64,000 nucleotides of DNA from Hyphomicrobium sp. (GCF_019753045.1 NZ_JAIELN010000008.1:62001-126000), one strand, 5' to 3'. Counted from the first letter of the stretch, positions 10,710-20,143 are shown. Translations and numbers: made by a program. The notes: generated by a model not told the origin, from the sequence alone.

Positions 10710-11813
10710 CTAGGCTTTTACGCCGGCTCCCGCTGCTTTCGCCGCATCGGGATCAAGCGGCCAGCGCGGCTTTACGGGCGAGTCTAGCCCGTCGACGAGC
10801 CCAAGCGCCAGGCGTTCCGCTCCGGCCCACGCAATCATCGCGCCGTTGTCGGTGCAGAGTTCGAGAGGCGGCGCGCGGAAGGCGAAGCCGAATTCGTCCG
10901 AAATCTCGACGAGCGTCGATCTCAACGCCTTGTTGGCTGCGACGCCGCCTGCGGCAACGAAGTTTCGCGGCGTTCCCTCGGGCAACAGCAGAAGGACGGA
11001 ACGTATCGCCGATCTCACCCGGTCGGCGACGCTGTCACAAACGGCTGCCTGGAACGATGCGCAGAGGTCGGCAATATCCTGTTCGGACAGGGGTGAGATT
11101 TTTGCGGCGGCATGGCGGACCGCCGTCTTGAGCCCGGCGAACGAGAAATGCGGGTCTTCGCGTCCGATCATCGGGCGGGGCAGATTGAAGCGTCGCGGAT
11201 CGCCGTTCAGAGCTGCTTTTTCGACGGACGGACCTCCGGGCATGGGGAGGCCCAGCAACTTAGCCGTTTTGTCGAAAGCCTCGCCGAGCGCATCGTCGAT
11301 CGTCGTCGCGAGCCGACGGTAACGGCCGACGCCCTCGACCCATAGGACCTGCGTATGTCCGCCCGACACCAAAAGCATCAAGTACGGAGGGCGGATGGCG
11401 TCGGTCAGGCCGGCCGTCAGTGCATGGGCCTCGAGATGGTTGATGGCGAGAAAGGGTATACCGGTGGCGAGCGCCAGGGCTTTGCCGCTGGTCGCGCCGA
11501 CGATCAGGCCGCCGATGAGGCCCGGCCCAGCCGACGCCGCGACGGCGGAAAGATCTCCGAGGGAAACGCCCGCTTCGTCCAGGGCTTTCTGAACGAGGAG
11601 ATCAAGGCATTCGGTGTGCGCGCGGGCCGCTATTTCCGGTACGACGCCGCCATAGATGGCGTGGCTGTCGAATTGGGAAAGAACTACATTAGATAGGATG
11701 CGGCCAGTGCCTTCCGCATCGCGCGCGACGACCGCGGCGGCGGTCTCGTCGCAGCTCGTCTCTATGCCCAGCACGAGCAGGGCAGAGGGAGCAAATTCGG
11801 TAAGCTGGACCAT
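10710..11813 (-). CDS. tsaD: tRNA N6-adenosine threonylcarbamoyltransferase TsaD
   Basis: TsaD transfers the threonylcarbamoyl group onto A37 of ANN-decoding tRNAs, with TsaB and TsaE. The N-terminal [15 protein letters not shown] motif, the metal-ligand motif [11 protein letters not shown] (HxxxH) and [10 protein letters not shown] nucleotide loop are intact, as is [10 protein letters not shown] in the C-terminal half. At 367 residues it is of normal length. It is divergent from hemC, a pairing that is common in alphaproteobacteria, and is followed by gpsA. Confidence 0.97.
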   Translation of the reverse strand: MVQLTEFAPSALLVLGIETSCDETAAAVVARDAEGTGRILSNVVLSQFDSHAIYGGVVPEIAARAHTECLDLLVQKALDEAGVSLGDLSAVAASAGPGLIGGLIVGATSGKALALATGIPFLAINHLEAHALTAGLTDAIRPPYLMLLVSGGHTQVLWVEGVGRYRRLATTIDDALGEAFDKTAKLLGLPMPGGPSVEKAALNGDPRRFNLPRPMIGREDPHFSFAGLKTAVRHAAAKISPLSEQDIADLCASFQAAVCDSVADRVRSAIRSVLLLLPEGTPRNFVAAGGVAANKALRSTLVEISDEFGFAFRAPPLELCTDNGAMIAWAGAERLALGLVDGLDSPVKPRWPLDPDAAKAAGAGVKA

Positions 11814-11910
11814 ATGATCTGGAACTTGCCGCCGCGAGGTTGGAATTCGCGCGCCTTTGGAGCATTAGTATCGCCCGAATACCGGCACTCATCCCAGCAC
11901 CCGGGTACGA

Positions 11911-12873
11911 GTGCCCCGCCTAGCATCCGGAGAAACCTTTTTGCAAGCGACCCGCATACGCATCGGGACTAGAGGCTCGCCTCTAGCCCTGGCCCAGGCA
12001 CACGAAGTGCAGGCGCGCCTTACCGCCGCGCATGGCCTGCCGGAAGGCGCCGTCACGATCCACGTCATCAAGACGACGGGCGACCGTGTGCTCGACCGGC
12101 CGTTGGCCGAAATCGGCGGCAAGGGGCTCTTTACCAAAGAAATCGAAGAGGCGCTTTTCTCGAACGACGTGGATGTCGGCGTCCATTCGATGAAAGACAT
12201 GCAGACGGTGCTTCCCGATGGGCTGGTCATCGGCGGTGTGCTGCCGCGCGAAGATCCGCGCGACGCTTTCATTTCGTTGAGGCATGCCGATCTCAGCGCA
12301 CTTCCTCTCAATGCGGTCGTCGGAACGTCGTCGTTGCGGCGGAAGGCGCAAGTTCTTAATGCCCGGCCCGACCTTCGCGTCGTCGAATTTCGCGGCAATG
12401 TGCAGACGCGGCTTCGCAAGCTCGAGGAGGGCCAAGCCGAGGCGACGTTTCTCGCGGTGGCCGGCTTGAAGAGACTTGGCATGGAGGACCGGATCACGGC
12501 GCCGGTTTCAACGGATGTGATGTTGCCTGCGGTGGCGCAGGCGGCAATCGGGCTTGAAGTTCGCGAAGGTGACGAAGCTACCGCCGCGCTCATTGCGGCG
12601 TTGAACGATCCAATGACCGCCTCGGCGGTTACCGCCGAGCGGACATTTCTTGCTCGCCTCGAAGGTTCTTGCAGGACGCCCATCGCCGGTCACGCGACGA
12701 TCGCCGATGGCATCATGCTCTTCCGCGGGCAGATTCTTACGCCCGATGGCCGGCAGGTCTACGACGTTTCTAGAACCGGCGCGCCGGAAGAGGCTTCCGA
12801 TCTTGGCCTTGCAGCGGCCGATGAAATCCTGTCTGAGGCGGACCCCGCGCTTCTTATCCGGTCGAAAGTCTGA
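11911..12873 (+). CDS. hemC: Porphobilinogen deaminase (hydroxymethylbilane synthase)
   Basis: HemC polymerises four porphobilinogen units into hydroxymethylbilane on a dipyrromethane cofactor. RIGTRGSPLALAQ opens the fold, GGKGLFTKEIEEAL and VHSMKDMQT carry the substrate-binding residues including the catalytic Asp loop, and LEGSCRTPI holds the cysteine that anchors the cofactor. The longest start is GTG at 11911; a TTG at 11941 preceded by GGAGAAA at the right spacing fits better and would remove ten residues. It is the first of four plus-strand genes (hemC-hemD-Mic60-like-hemY) and overlaps hemD by one base. Confidence 0.96.
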   Translation: MPRLASGETFLQATRIRIGTRGSPLALAQAHEVQARLTAAHGLPEGAVTIHVIKTTGDRVLDRPLAEIGGKGLFTKEIEEALFSNDVDVGVHSMKDMQTVLPDGLVIGGVLPREDPRDAFISLRHADLSALPLNAVVGTSSLRRKAQVLNARPDLRVVEFRGNVQTRLRKLEEGQAEATFLAVAGLKRLGMEDRITAPVSTDVMLPAVAQAAIGLEVREGDEATAALIAALNDPMTASAVTAERTFLARLEGSCRTPIAGHATIADGIMLFRGQILTPDGRQVYDVSRTGAPEEASDLGLAAADEILSEADPALLIRSKV

Positions 12874-13598
12874 TGCACGTCATAGTTACGCGACCAGCGG
12901 GCGATGCCGAGCCTCTCAAATCAAGCATCGAAGCGCTGGGCTGGCGGGTCACGCTCGCGCCGCTCATCGACATCGTGCCGAACGACATACCGGCTGACGC
13001 GCTCCGCGATGCGACTTCGCTGATCGCGACGAGCCGCAGTGCGTTGACGCCCGCGTTGGGAGCGCTGATCGACTTGCCGCTCTTTGCGGTCGGGCCCGGT
13101 ACGGGCGCAGTCGCGCGGAGCATAGGTTTCACGAAGGTCGTCGAAGGTCCGGGAACCGGGTCGGAGCTCGTGCCCATACTCACTTCGCGGCGGGCGGGGC
13201 TGGGTGAACGCCCAGTGTATCTTCGCGGTGACGTTGTTGCATTCGATGTCGAGGGCGCGCTGGGGGAAGCCGGCATCAAGGTCAAGGCCGTGAACGCCTA
13301 TCGATCAGTTGCGGCTGAAGCGTTGGATAAGCCGGTGATCGATGCGCTCCAAAACGGCGATATCAATGCGGTAACACTGATGTCGCCGCGCACTGCCAAG
13401 ACCTGGGCGAGGCTCGTCGGGGCGTTATCGCCGCCGGTACAACTTTCCGGCGTAACCCATCTCTGTCTTTCGGATCGCGTCGTCGAGGCCTTGGGTCGAT
13501 CGGAAAAAGACTTTAAGGTTCGGGTGGCTTTACATCCTAATCTCGAAGAAATGATTGCGCTCGTAAAACGTCTCGCGGCAAATTCGAAAGCGGAGTAA
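12873..13598 (+). CDS. hemD: Uroporphyrinogen-III synthase
   Basis: HemD cyclises and inverts ring D of hydroxymethylbilane to give uroporphyrinogen III. Sequence conservation in this family is low, but the VTRPAGDAEPL opening, the TSRSAL segment, FAVGPGTG and TLMSPRTAKTW are the usual landmarks of the two-domain fold, and the position directly after hemC (TGATG, one-base overlap) makes the assignment secure. Translation is likely coupled to hemC. Length (241 residues) is normal. Confidence 0.92.
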   Translation: MHVIVTRPAGDAEPLKSSIEALGWRVTLAPLIDIVPNDIPADALRDATSLIATSRSALTPALGALIDLPLFAVGPGTGAVARSIGFTKVVEGPGTGSELVPILTSRRAGLGERPVYLRGDVVAFDVEGALGEAGIKVKAVNAYRSVAAEALDKPVIDALQNGDINAVTLMSPRTAKTWARLVGALSPPVQLSGVTHLCLSDRVVEALGRSEKDFKVRVALHPNLEEMIALVKRLAANSKAE

Positions 13599-13730
13599 TA
13601 AGCGCGTATCGCCGGTTAGATGTCCCGGCAACTGAGCCATCTCAACCTGACAAAATTTTGGCTTGAATGCCCGACTACGAAGCGGGATCAGGTGGCGTTA
13701 CGCGAGTTCCGTGTGGAGGCTAAAGCTTCA

Positions 13731-15449
13731 ATGGCAGACGACAAATCGAGTGCAGGATCAGGTAGCAAGCGGCCTTACGCGACGCTCGACCTCAAGGCGA
13801 CCGAGGTTGAGATTACCCCGGTGAAGGTTGGGGCTTCGTCGGCCGGGGCAAAGGCTTCGGCGACCGGTGTGCCCCTTCCGGCGGCGGCACGATCGTATGC
13901 AGAAAAGCCATCTGATGCTCAGAAGGCGAGTGCCGCTCAATCGCAGGCCGATGCCAAGGCCGACGCGATGCCGGAGTTCCTGAAGAAGGACAACGCGAAA
14001 GCGGAAGCCACGTCGTCGGCTTCTTCGGCTTCCAGCCGTGCTCGGGACAGCGATGACGAGATCGCCGTCCGGAAGGGTGGCGGGTTTTTCAGCCACCTTG
14101 CGGCCGGCGTTGCGGGCGGCGTTCTCGCGCTCTCAGCTTATCAATGGGCGCTTCCTCAGCTGGGGCTGCGCGGTTCCAACGATGAAACTGCCGCGCTTTC
14201 GGAGCGCTTGGCGGCCGTCGAGAAAAAACAAAGCATCGCTGCGCCCGCGCCGGATTTGAGCAGCATCGAATTCCGTCTCTCAGATCTCGAGACGGCGACG
14301 AAGAAAATCCCGGCTATCACGGAAAGCCAGAATCGCCTCGTTGCGGAAACGAAGGCGGCGCTCGCGTCGGCGGCGTCGGATGCGGGCTCGCCACAGCTCA
14401 TCGAGCGTATTGGCAAAGTCGAAGATAAGTTCAAGGCGCTGGCGGATGCGGGCGTCAACGATCCCAATGCCAACCGCATCGAACAACTCGCGGGGCTGAC
14501 CGGTAAAGTCTCCGATCTCGAAACCAGCCTTGCGACGCAGCTTACGGCGTTGCGCGTCAGCGTCGCCAAAGACGTCGAGGGACGCGTGCAAGCGGCAACG
14601 GAAGCCAGCGAAGCCGCGCGGGCTGGAACGCAGCGGATAGATAAGGATGTCGCCGGTTTGAAGACCGACGGCGTGCGTATCGAAGCTGAAATCGCGGCGG
14701 TGAAAACCGCGAACGATCACATCGCAGCCGATCTCAAGATTGCTCAAGACGAGACGCAGAGCCTCAAAACTGCGCTCGATGGATTGAAAACGGCTGCCGC
14801 CAAGCCGGCAGATATCACGGCTGCTGTTCAGCCTCTCACCGATCGTACGGCCGCTCTGGAGAAGAGCGTGCAGGATGTCGTGCAGGGAGATGCCGTTCGG
14901 AAGGAAAGTGCTGAGCGCGTGGTGCTCGCACTCGAGCTGCAGAATTTGCGGCGTGCGCTCGATAGCGGGCAGAACTTTGCGAGCCAGCTCGCGGACGTCA
15001 AGAAAGTCGCGGGCAATACCATCGATCTATCGGCTCTCGAGGCTTTGAAGGAAACCGGTGTTCCATCTCTCGCGGAACTCAACAAGGATTTCAGGTCTGC
15101 CGCCGATCGCGCCATCGATGCCGACGCCGAGCCTGATAATGCGGGTGTCGTCGATCGCCTCTGGGCCGGCGCAAAATCAATCGTCCGCGTCCGTCGCGTC
15201 GATCTCAAACCTGAAGACAAGAGCACAGAAGCGACTGTCGGGCGTATGCAGGTCGCGTTGAACGACGGGCGTCTGCCGGATGTGCTCGAGGCTGCCAAGG
15301 ATCTTTCGCCAAAAGCGCAGGATGCGGCGCGACCCTTCCTCGATAAGGTTTCCGCGCGCGTCAGCGTGGATACCGCGCTTGCCAACCTCGAAGCTCAACT
15401 GAAGTCATCTATTGCGACCGGCTCTCAGCCGACGTCGAAGTCGCCTTAA
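13731..15449 (+). CDS. Mitofilin/Mic60-like inner-membrane protein (COG4223 type)
   Basis: A 572-residue protein with an Ala/Ser/Lys-rich cytoplasmic leader, one membrane helix near residues 115-140 (GGFFSHLAAGVAGGVLALSA), a long Ala/Glu/Lys-rich coiled coil and a compact C-terminal helical domain. This is the architecture of alphaproteobacterial Mic60 homologues, which lie between hemD and hemY and have been linked to intracytoplasmic membrane shaping and envelope contacts. I chose ATG 13731 (MADDKSS), with GGAGG eleven bases upstream, over a longer reading from 13620. The C-terminal segment (VDRLWAGAKSIVRVRRVD and following) is the mitofilin signature region. Function here is by homology. 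Confidence 0.85.
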   Translation: MADDKSSAGSGSKRPYATLDLKATEVEITPVKVGASSAGAKASATGVPLPAAARSYAEKPSDAQKASAAQSQADAKADAMPEFLKKDNAKAEATSSASSASSRARDSDDEIAVRKGGGFFSHLAAGVAGGVLALSAYQWALPQLGLRGSNDETAALSERLAAVEKKQSIAAPAPDLSSIEFRLSDLETATKKIPAITESQNRLVAETKAALASAASDAGSPQLIERIGKVEDKFKALADAGVNDPNANRIEQLAGLTGKVSDLETSLATQLTALRVSVAKDVEGRVQAATEASEAARAGTQRIDKDVAGLKTDGVRIEAEIAAVKTANDHIAADLKIAQDETQSLKTALDGLKTAAAKPADITAAVQPLTDRTAALEKSVQDVVQGDAVRKESAERVVLALELQNLRRALDSGQNFASQLADVKKVAGNTIDLSALEALKETGVPSLAELNKDFRSAADRAIDADAEPDNAGVVDRLWAGAKSIVRVRRVDLKPEDKSTEATVGRMQVALNDGRLPDVLEAAKDLSPKAQDAARPFLDKVSARVSVDTALANLEAQLKSSIATGSQPTSKSP

Positions 15450-15469
15450 TCATTCAAGGGGTTTGCGTC

Positions 15470-17191
15470 ATGGTGCGCCTCGTCGTCTATTTGGTCACGA
15501 TCGCTCTCATCGCGTCCGGCCTTGCCTGGCTTGCCGACCGGCCCGGAACGCTGCAGATCGCCTGGCAGGGCTATGATATCGAGACGTCGGTTTTCCGCGC
15601 GGTCGTTATCCTGGCGGCGACCGTGGCGACGCTCGTGTTCTTGTGGTCCATCTTTCGCGCGCTTTGGAATAGTCCGGCTGCCATCGGCCATCGTTTGCTG
15701 CGGCAACGACAGAAGAAGGGGCTCGATGCTCTTTCCGGCGGTTTGATTGCGATCGGAGCGGGCGACAGTGCGCTGGCTTCGCGCTATGCGCTGCAGGCGC
15801 GCAAGACATTGCCGCACGAGCCGTTGACGCACCTTTTGCGTGCGCAGTCCGCCGAACTTGCTGGCGATCGCGCCGCGGCACGTCGCATCTACGAAGCAAT
15901 GCTCGCATCGCCCGAAACGGAGCAGCTCGGCCTTCGTGGGCTTTTCCTCGAAGCACAGCGCGAGGGCGCAGGCGAAGCGGCCCGGCAATTTGCCGATCGG
16001 GCGCTCAAGGCCAATCCAAAGCTCGGATGGTCGTCGACGGCGCTCTTCGAACAGCAGTGCAAGCAGAAGGATTGGTCGGGCGCACTGTCAACGCTCGATC
16101 ACGCCAAGAAGAGTGGCCACATCACGAAGGCCGTCGCCGATCGCAAGCGCGCCGTTCTCTTGACGGCGAAGGCTGTCGCCATCGAAGACGATGCGCCGGA
16201 CAAGGCGCTCGCTTGGTCGCTCGAAGCGCACGGGCTCGCACCGGATCTCGTACCTGCGGCGGTCATTGCCGGGCGTATCCTTGCGTCGCGTGGCAATACC
16301 GCCAAGGCTGCGAAGGTGCTTCAGAAGACGTGGACCAAATCTCCGCATCCGGATCTGGCAGCGACTTACGCCTACGCCCGTATCGGCGACAGCACGCGCG
16401 ATCGTCTCGACCGTGTGCGCCAGCTTGCGGCCCTCAATCCGCATTCGATCGAAAGCCCAATTGCCGTTGCCACCACGGCGACGGAAGCGCGGCTGTACGA
16501 CGAAGCCCGCCGGGCTCTCGAGCCGCTTCTTGCCGATCGCCTCACGCAGCGCGTCGCTATGCTGATGGCGCGCATCGAAGCTGGCGAGAACGGCGAGAAG
16601 GGCCGCGTTCGCGAATGGCTGGCGCGGGCGATGAACGCGGCTCGCGATCCGGCCTGGATGGCAGACGGCGTCATTTCCAATCACTGGGAGCCGACATCGC
16701 CGGTCGATGGCCGTCTCGATGCCTTCCAGTGGCGCGTGCCGGTTGAGACGACCGATGGCAAGGGAAGCGAAATTCTCGCGAGCAAGATCGACGAGCTTAT
16801 CGCGATCGCGCCGGTTGCGACGAAGGACGATGCCGAGCGTTCCGATACCGGACGCTCCGACAATCCGGATGATGTGGAAAGCAAACTTTCTCAGGATGAT
16901 ATCGTCGAGGCTGAACCCGTCACCGTTACGGTCAAGCCAAACGGAGCCGGAGGCGAGCCGAAAGCTCAGTTTCCAGAAGCGTCAGTCAATGGTGTCGCTC
17001 GGCCTCTGCCCGCTGCCGACGACACGATCAATGCAGCCCGGCGGGTGACAGCTCCGGATCGGGCTCCGGTCGCGAAGCCCGAACCGCAGGTCTATGTCGC
17101 GCCTCGAGCGCCGGACGATCCGGGAACGGATCCCATCGAGCCAGAACTCGAACAGCCCGTGGCGCGTCGAAACTTTCGTACGGTCAACTAA
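15470..17191 (+). CDS. hemY: HemY-like TPR membrane protein
   Basis: A 573-residue protein that begins with two membrane helices (LVVYLVTIALIASGLAWLA and AVVILAATVATLVFLWSIF) with a short periplasmic loop, followed by tetratricopeptide-like helical repeats from about residue 85 to 400 and a long, acidic Pro/Ala-rich tail. This is the HemY_N/TPR protein found in proteobacterial hem clusters; despite its name it is not protoporphyrinogen oxidase and its biochemical role is unresolved, perhaps a scaffold for heme enzymes. It follows the Mic60-like gene by 20 nt and is the last gene before a hairpin, so it closes the hemC operon. Confidence 0.9.
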   Translation: MVRLVVYLVTIALIASGLAWLADRPGTLQIAWQGYDIETSVFRAVVILAATVATLVFLWSIFRALWNSPAAIGHRLLRQRQKKGLDALSGGLIAIGAGDSALASRYALQARKTLPHEPLTHLLRAQSAELAGDRAAARRIYEAMLASPETEQLGLRGLFLEAQREGAGEAARQFADRALKANPKLGWSSTALFEQQCKQKDWSGALSTLDHAKKSGHITKAVADRKRAVLLTAKAVAIEDDAPDKALAWSLEAHGLAPDLVPAAVIAGRILASRGNTAKAAKVLQKTWTKSPHPDLAATYAYARIGDSTRDRLDRVRQLAALNPHSIESPIAVATTATEARLYDEARRALEPLLADRLTQRVAMLMARIEAGENGEKGRVREWLARAMNAARDPAWMADGVISNHWEPTSPVDGRLDAFQWRVPVETTDGKGSEILASKIDELIAIAPVATKDDAERSDTGRSDNPDDVESKLSQDDIVEAEPVTVTVKPNGAGGEPKAQFPEASVNGVARPLPAADDTINAARRVTAPDRAPVAKPEPQVYVAPRAPDDPGTDPIEPELEQPVARRNFRTVN

Positions 17192-17201
17192 CGACGAGGC
17201 T

Positions 17202-17221
17202 AGGCGGCCTATCGGCCGCCT
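17202..17221 (+). terminator. Hairpin after hemY
   Basis: AGGCGGCC and GGCCGCCT form an 8-bp stem around a TATC loop, 11 bases after the hemY stop. The tail (GGTTTGG) is only weakly T-rich, so this is a probable rather than certain intrinsic terminator. Confidence 0.6.
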
Positions 17222-17292
17222 GGTTTGGCCGAGCTCGCAGATCATTGCGAGCTACGGCCGGTATCTGCTTGCCGCGCTTTGGGCGGCGCAAG

Positions 17293-18027
17293 TTACTTGA
17301 GTGGGTAGGGTTCGGGTTCCCACTCGTTGCTGTACCCGCCAAACTTGTAACTGATTGCGATGCGCAGCGTGTCGATCGGGCCGAGGCTCGTCGCGATGTC
17401 CGATCCGCCGTTGAGTGCGGGAACATCGACGATGAACCTGTCCTTGTTGAAATCGAAATGCAGATACTCGGCGGTCAGGACGATGTTGTAGGCGAAGAGC
17501 AATTCGAAGCCGCCGCCGTAGACCGCTCCCATATCGTTAGAGTGGAATTTGATGCTTCCCGCGATCTCGTCGGCATCTCGAAAGGAGTAGTCGGCATTGC
17601 CCCAGCCGATGCCCGCGGTGCCGAAAACCATCATGTTGTCGAAGATTGCGTAGCCTAAGCGTCCGCGAACGGTGCCGAGACTGTCAAGCCGGGCGCTGGC
17701 GCTATCGATGCCCGGGCCGCCATCGTCCAGAATGGAGGTTTCGTTTTTGCCCGATCCCCACTGCCAATCGCCCTCGACACCAACGACGTATCGGTCGAAC
17801 TGGAAATTGTACCCACCCTTCACGCCGTACGTCGGATGGTCTCTGCTGCCGGAATGAAGCGGCGGATCTCCGCCAACGTGGTCGTCAAAGAGGGTGGCAC
17901 TTGGACTGTCGAAAACTGCGCTTGCAATGCCGCCGATGTAGAAACCTTCGAATTGGCCGGGTTGGGCGACTGCCGTTCCCCCGGTAAAAATCACTGCGAT
18001 TGCTGCAATACCAAAGACTTTCACCAT
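17293..18027 (-). CDS. Outer-membrane beta-barrel protein (Omp25/31-like)
   Basis: A 244-residue exported protein: signal peptide MVKVFGIAAIAVIFTGGTAVAQ, then FEGFYIGGIASAVF, a usual opening of Omp25/Omp31 small porins of Hyphomicrobiales. Alternating hydrophobic beta strands follow (YGVKGGYNFQFDRYVVGVEGDW, RGRLGYAIFDNMMVFGTAGIGW, LTAEYLHFDF) and the barrel ends with DTLRIAISYKFGG before a short hydrophilic tail. Such proteins are abundant outer-membrane structural proteins. I chose ATG 18027, preceded by GAGGG, over a longer reading from 18066. It is a single gene convergent with hemY. The C-terminal extension after the last strand (EWEPEPYPLK) is unusual for the family. Confidence 0.85.
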   Translation of the reverse strand: MVKVFGIAAIAVIFTGGTAVAQPGQFEGFYIGGIASAVFDSPSATLFDDHVGGDPPLHSGSRDHPTYGVKGGYNFQFDRYVVGVEGDWQWGSGKNETSILDDGGPGIDSASARLDSLGTVRGRLGYAIFDNMMVFGTAGIGWGNADYSFRDADEIAGSIKFHSNDMGAVYGGGFELLFAYNIVLTAEYLHFDFNKDRFIVDVPALNGGSDIATSLGPIDTLRIAISYKFGGYSNEWEPEPYPLK

Positions 18028-18652
18028 GACTAGAAATCCCTCACGCCGATAAATACCACTAAACACTGGGGCTAAGGGGTGCCTCGGGATTGATCCGTCT
18101 ACAACTCAAACTGCGGTCCACGCGCAACATTTCTGTGCATTGGTTGTGGAGCCAACGTCGAGAGCGTTCAAAACGCCTGTCTGGCGGATGGACGAGTGGA
18201 CGAAAGGCAACAACCGCCGACAGCGATTCGCGCGACGTCCGACGGGGGCTCAGCCCCGCGCGAAGTTCGATACGGTTGCCATGTGGTCCGGTTCGCGATC
18301 GAGGCGCTATCTTGGGACACACTCAAGCCGGATGACCAGTCGGCCAGAACCGGTCCGTTCCCGTGCCCTCCGTGCGGCGTTTTTGCCGGCATTGCCGCAA
18401 TAAGCCGCTTTCAGAACAGCAGATTAGGGCTCCGCGGGCCTGTCTTTCCCGGCGACATCGTTTGCATCTTGCGATGTTGGAGTTGGTGCGCTAGGACGCT
18501 CGAACTCGATGCGCGATGCGCCGACTTCCGAGGTTCACCCGGCCTAATTTGCCGGGCACCAAGGATCACGGCGCATTCTGTGCTTAGAGCGTGCCGAAGC
18601 AATTTCGTGCACAGGATATCGACAAGCATCAAACCGGCTTTGTCGATTGTAT
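18028..18652. other. Non-coding stretch between porin gene and tRNA-Thr
   Basis: About 620 nt with no convincing gene. It should contain the porin promoter (minus) and the tRNA promoter (plus). A plus-strand open reading (18196-18690) runs into the tRNA and has no recognisable protein character. Confidence 0.5.
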
Positions 18653-18728
18653 GCCGCTTTAGCTCAGCCGGTAGAGCACGTCATTCGTAATGACGGGGTC
18701 GCGTGTTCGAGTCACGCAAGCGGCACCA
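18653..18728 (+). tRNA. tRNA-Thr (anticodon CGT), with encoded CCA
   Basis: A complete cloverleaf: acceptor stem GCCGCTT/AAGCGGC, D-arm AGCTCAGCCGGTAGAGC, anticodon stem CGTCA/TGACG around loop TTCGTAA (anticodon CGT, reading ACG), T-arm GCGTG TTCGAGT CACGC, discriminator A and CCA. Its 3' part, from the anticodon arm on, is repeated at 29000-29054, which marks it as the integration site of the island to its right. Confidence 0.97.
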
Positions 18729-18737
18729 TTGTTTTCA
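18683..18737 (+). repeat. attL: direct repeat in the 3' half of tRNA-Thr
   Basis: Left copy of the 55-bp direct repeat. It starts in the anticodon arm of the tRNA and extends nine bases past the CCA. The first 36 bases are identical to the right copy, then one mismatch (A here, G at 29036), then 18 identical bases. Weaker similarity continues for roughly 25 more bases. Confidence 0.9.
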
Positions 18738-19014
18738 ATCACTTATCCCTCAAATCGATGGATTGGCGTCTCCTCTATTGGGCTTTAGGGCGCGATTAGG
18801 TCACGGTCGCCACGGTCTTGTTTTGCGCTCATACCATCTCAGCGCGCCACAGAAAAACGTTCAGAGGCAAGTGAGCCGTTATGCGGGATCGCAGTATCGA
18901 ACCTCAGGCTCACTTTCGTGCCGCGCGGACGGCCCCGGAGTAATGCCGCCGGTTCTTCCCCCTACTCTGACCTTTGTTCATGGTTTGATAACGGCACGAA
19001 CCGACGAGGCCGTC
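18738..19014. other. Left end of island, no gene recognised
   Basis: About 280 nt between attL and the DUF3800 remnant. Nothing recognisable was read here on either strand; an in-frame upstream extension of the DUF3800 reading exists to 18703 but would start inside the tRNA. Confidence 0.4.
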
Positions 19015-19681
19015 ATGACCGCTGCCGACAATAGGGAATTTCACATCTACATCGACGAGACGAGCAAAAGCTCGACGTTCATGGGTGCAGGAGCGCTGTT
19101 CTCGCGTAAGGACTCCGCCCGCGAAATAAGCGACATGATGAGCGCCGCTGTCGTCTCACACGGTCAAAGAGCCGACAAAGAGATTCATTGGACGGAGCTT
19201 AAGAACCATCTCCTGCCACTCTATCAGGAGGTTGGCGTAAAGCTCATACGTTACACCCAGGTCAAGCCGTACAAGATGCGTTATCACGCTCATGCTCGAA
19301 AGCGCGAAGGTCAGCCGCGACATCAATCCCGGCATAGATAAGGACGAGCAGCTCGCGCGGTTCATCTTCCCGCTGATTTTTCAGTTCGCGGCCAACTTCG
19401 GGATGACCTCCGTTTTCCACGTTTTCATCGACTCGCCCGACGGCCGGGAAGGCCCCGATCCCGCATTGAGGTCCATGCTCAACAACAAGAGCTACTCCCA
19501 CTTCAAGCAGCGCTCGGACCCTTTCCATACGGTGAAGTACGTCCGGTCGGAGAATAGCAGGCTCATCCAGGCCGTCGATTTGCTATCCGGTGCTGTTGCC
19601 TACGAGTCAAACTCGCTTCACTTGGCGAACAAAACCTCTGCCCATAACCGCGGGGCAGCTGACTTGGATCAAAATCCATAA
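19015..19681 (+). pseudogene. DUF3800-family protein, frameshifted and probably truncated
   Basis: The first frame (from ATG 19015) reads EFHIYIDETSKSSTFMGAGAL and KEIHWTELKN, the N-terminal IDE motif and HWTELK segment of DUF3800, an RNase-H-like family often found on mobile elements and in defence neighbourhoods. The frame is lost near 19280 and the second half continues in another plus frame (LARFIFPLIFQFA, FHVFIDSPDGREG, LIQAVDLLSGAVAYESNS), giving the conserved C-terminal QAVDLLSGAVAY. One extra base (or two missing) near 19280 would explain it. The end also looks shortened compared with the family and overlaps a minus-strand reading. Assembly error is an alternative to true decay. Confidence 0.75.
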
Positions 19682-19895
19682 GCCAGTTGCATGCCCCAAT
19701 CGAACAAAGCTTCTTGAACTTGTGAAGCTCCGTCTGCGATTTTTCCGCCAACGCAACAAGACTTTCCTCGCCGGCATGCTCTGCAACGCTCGCTGCAACG
19801 ACTTTGGCTAGCTGAAGGTTTGACTTGATTGCGACGGTTGACGCTGCTCTGATTTCCAACGTCCACTCATCGACGGTTTTCTTCAGTTTTTTCAT
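19563..19895 (-). CDS. Hypothetical protein downstream of AlpA-like regulator
   Basis: A 110-residue reading that begins MKKLKKTVDEWTLEIRAAS and has an amphipathic, Ala/Glu/Lys-rich helical first half (about residues 1-65) and a different, Arg/Ser-rich tail. Its ATG at 19895 overlaps the stop of the AlpA-like gene (ATGA), so the two are probably cotranscribed and coupled. The last ~120 nt lie antisense to the end of the DUF3800 remnant, suggesting that a deletion joined two shortened genes here and that the tail is not native. I do not recognise the family. Confidence 0.5.
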   Translation of the reverse strand: MKKLKKTVDEWTLEIRAASTVAIKSNLQLAKVVAASVAEHAGEESLVALAEKSQTELHKFKKLCSIGACNWLMDFDPSQLPRGYGQRFCSPSEASLTRRQQHRIANRRPG

Positions 19896-20143
19896 GACCG
19901 TCCTCCGTTCACCGGTGAACGATCAATTGAGTTTATCCGGCCCTTGCTGCTTTTGGTTGGACGACTCGGAACTCGCGGTAGACTATCGATATCTGCTTCA
20001 ACTTCTTGAAGCAGATAGCCGACGCGGCCATTTCCAATTTGCACCTTGCGTGGAAATTTATCGGCCAGTTCGAGCCGATAAATTTGACTTCGGGAGAGAG
20101 ACGTTAAAAGCGCCGCTTCCGACATTGAAATAAGACGAGTCAA
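19892..20143 (-). CDS. AlpA-family helix-turn-helix regulator / excisionase-like
   Basis: An 83-residue protein with the AlpA/MerR-like winged helix: LISMSEAALLTSLSRSQIYR (recognition helix SRSQIYRLE) followed by FPRKVQIGNGRVGYLLQEVEAD, the beta-wing and last helix of the family. AlpA proteins control integrase expression or act as excisionases on tRNA-borne islands. The first start is TTG 20143; ATG 20125 (MSEAALL) is an alternative. It is 7 kb from the integrase, at the opposite end of the island, and leads a two-gene minus-strand unit. Confidence 0.85.
   Translation of the reverse strand: MTRLISMSEAALLTSLSRSQIYRLELADKFPRKVQIGNGRVGYLLQEVEADIDSLPRVPSRPTKSSKGRINSIDRSPVNGGRS

Noticed and set aside
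18196-18690. Long plus-strand reading before and into tRNA-Thr
   Set aside because: It overlaps the tRNA, has no protein-like composition and no recognisable domain.
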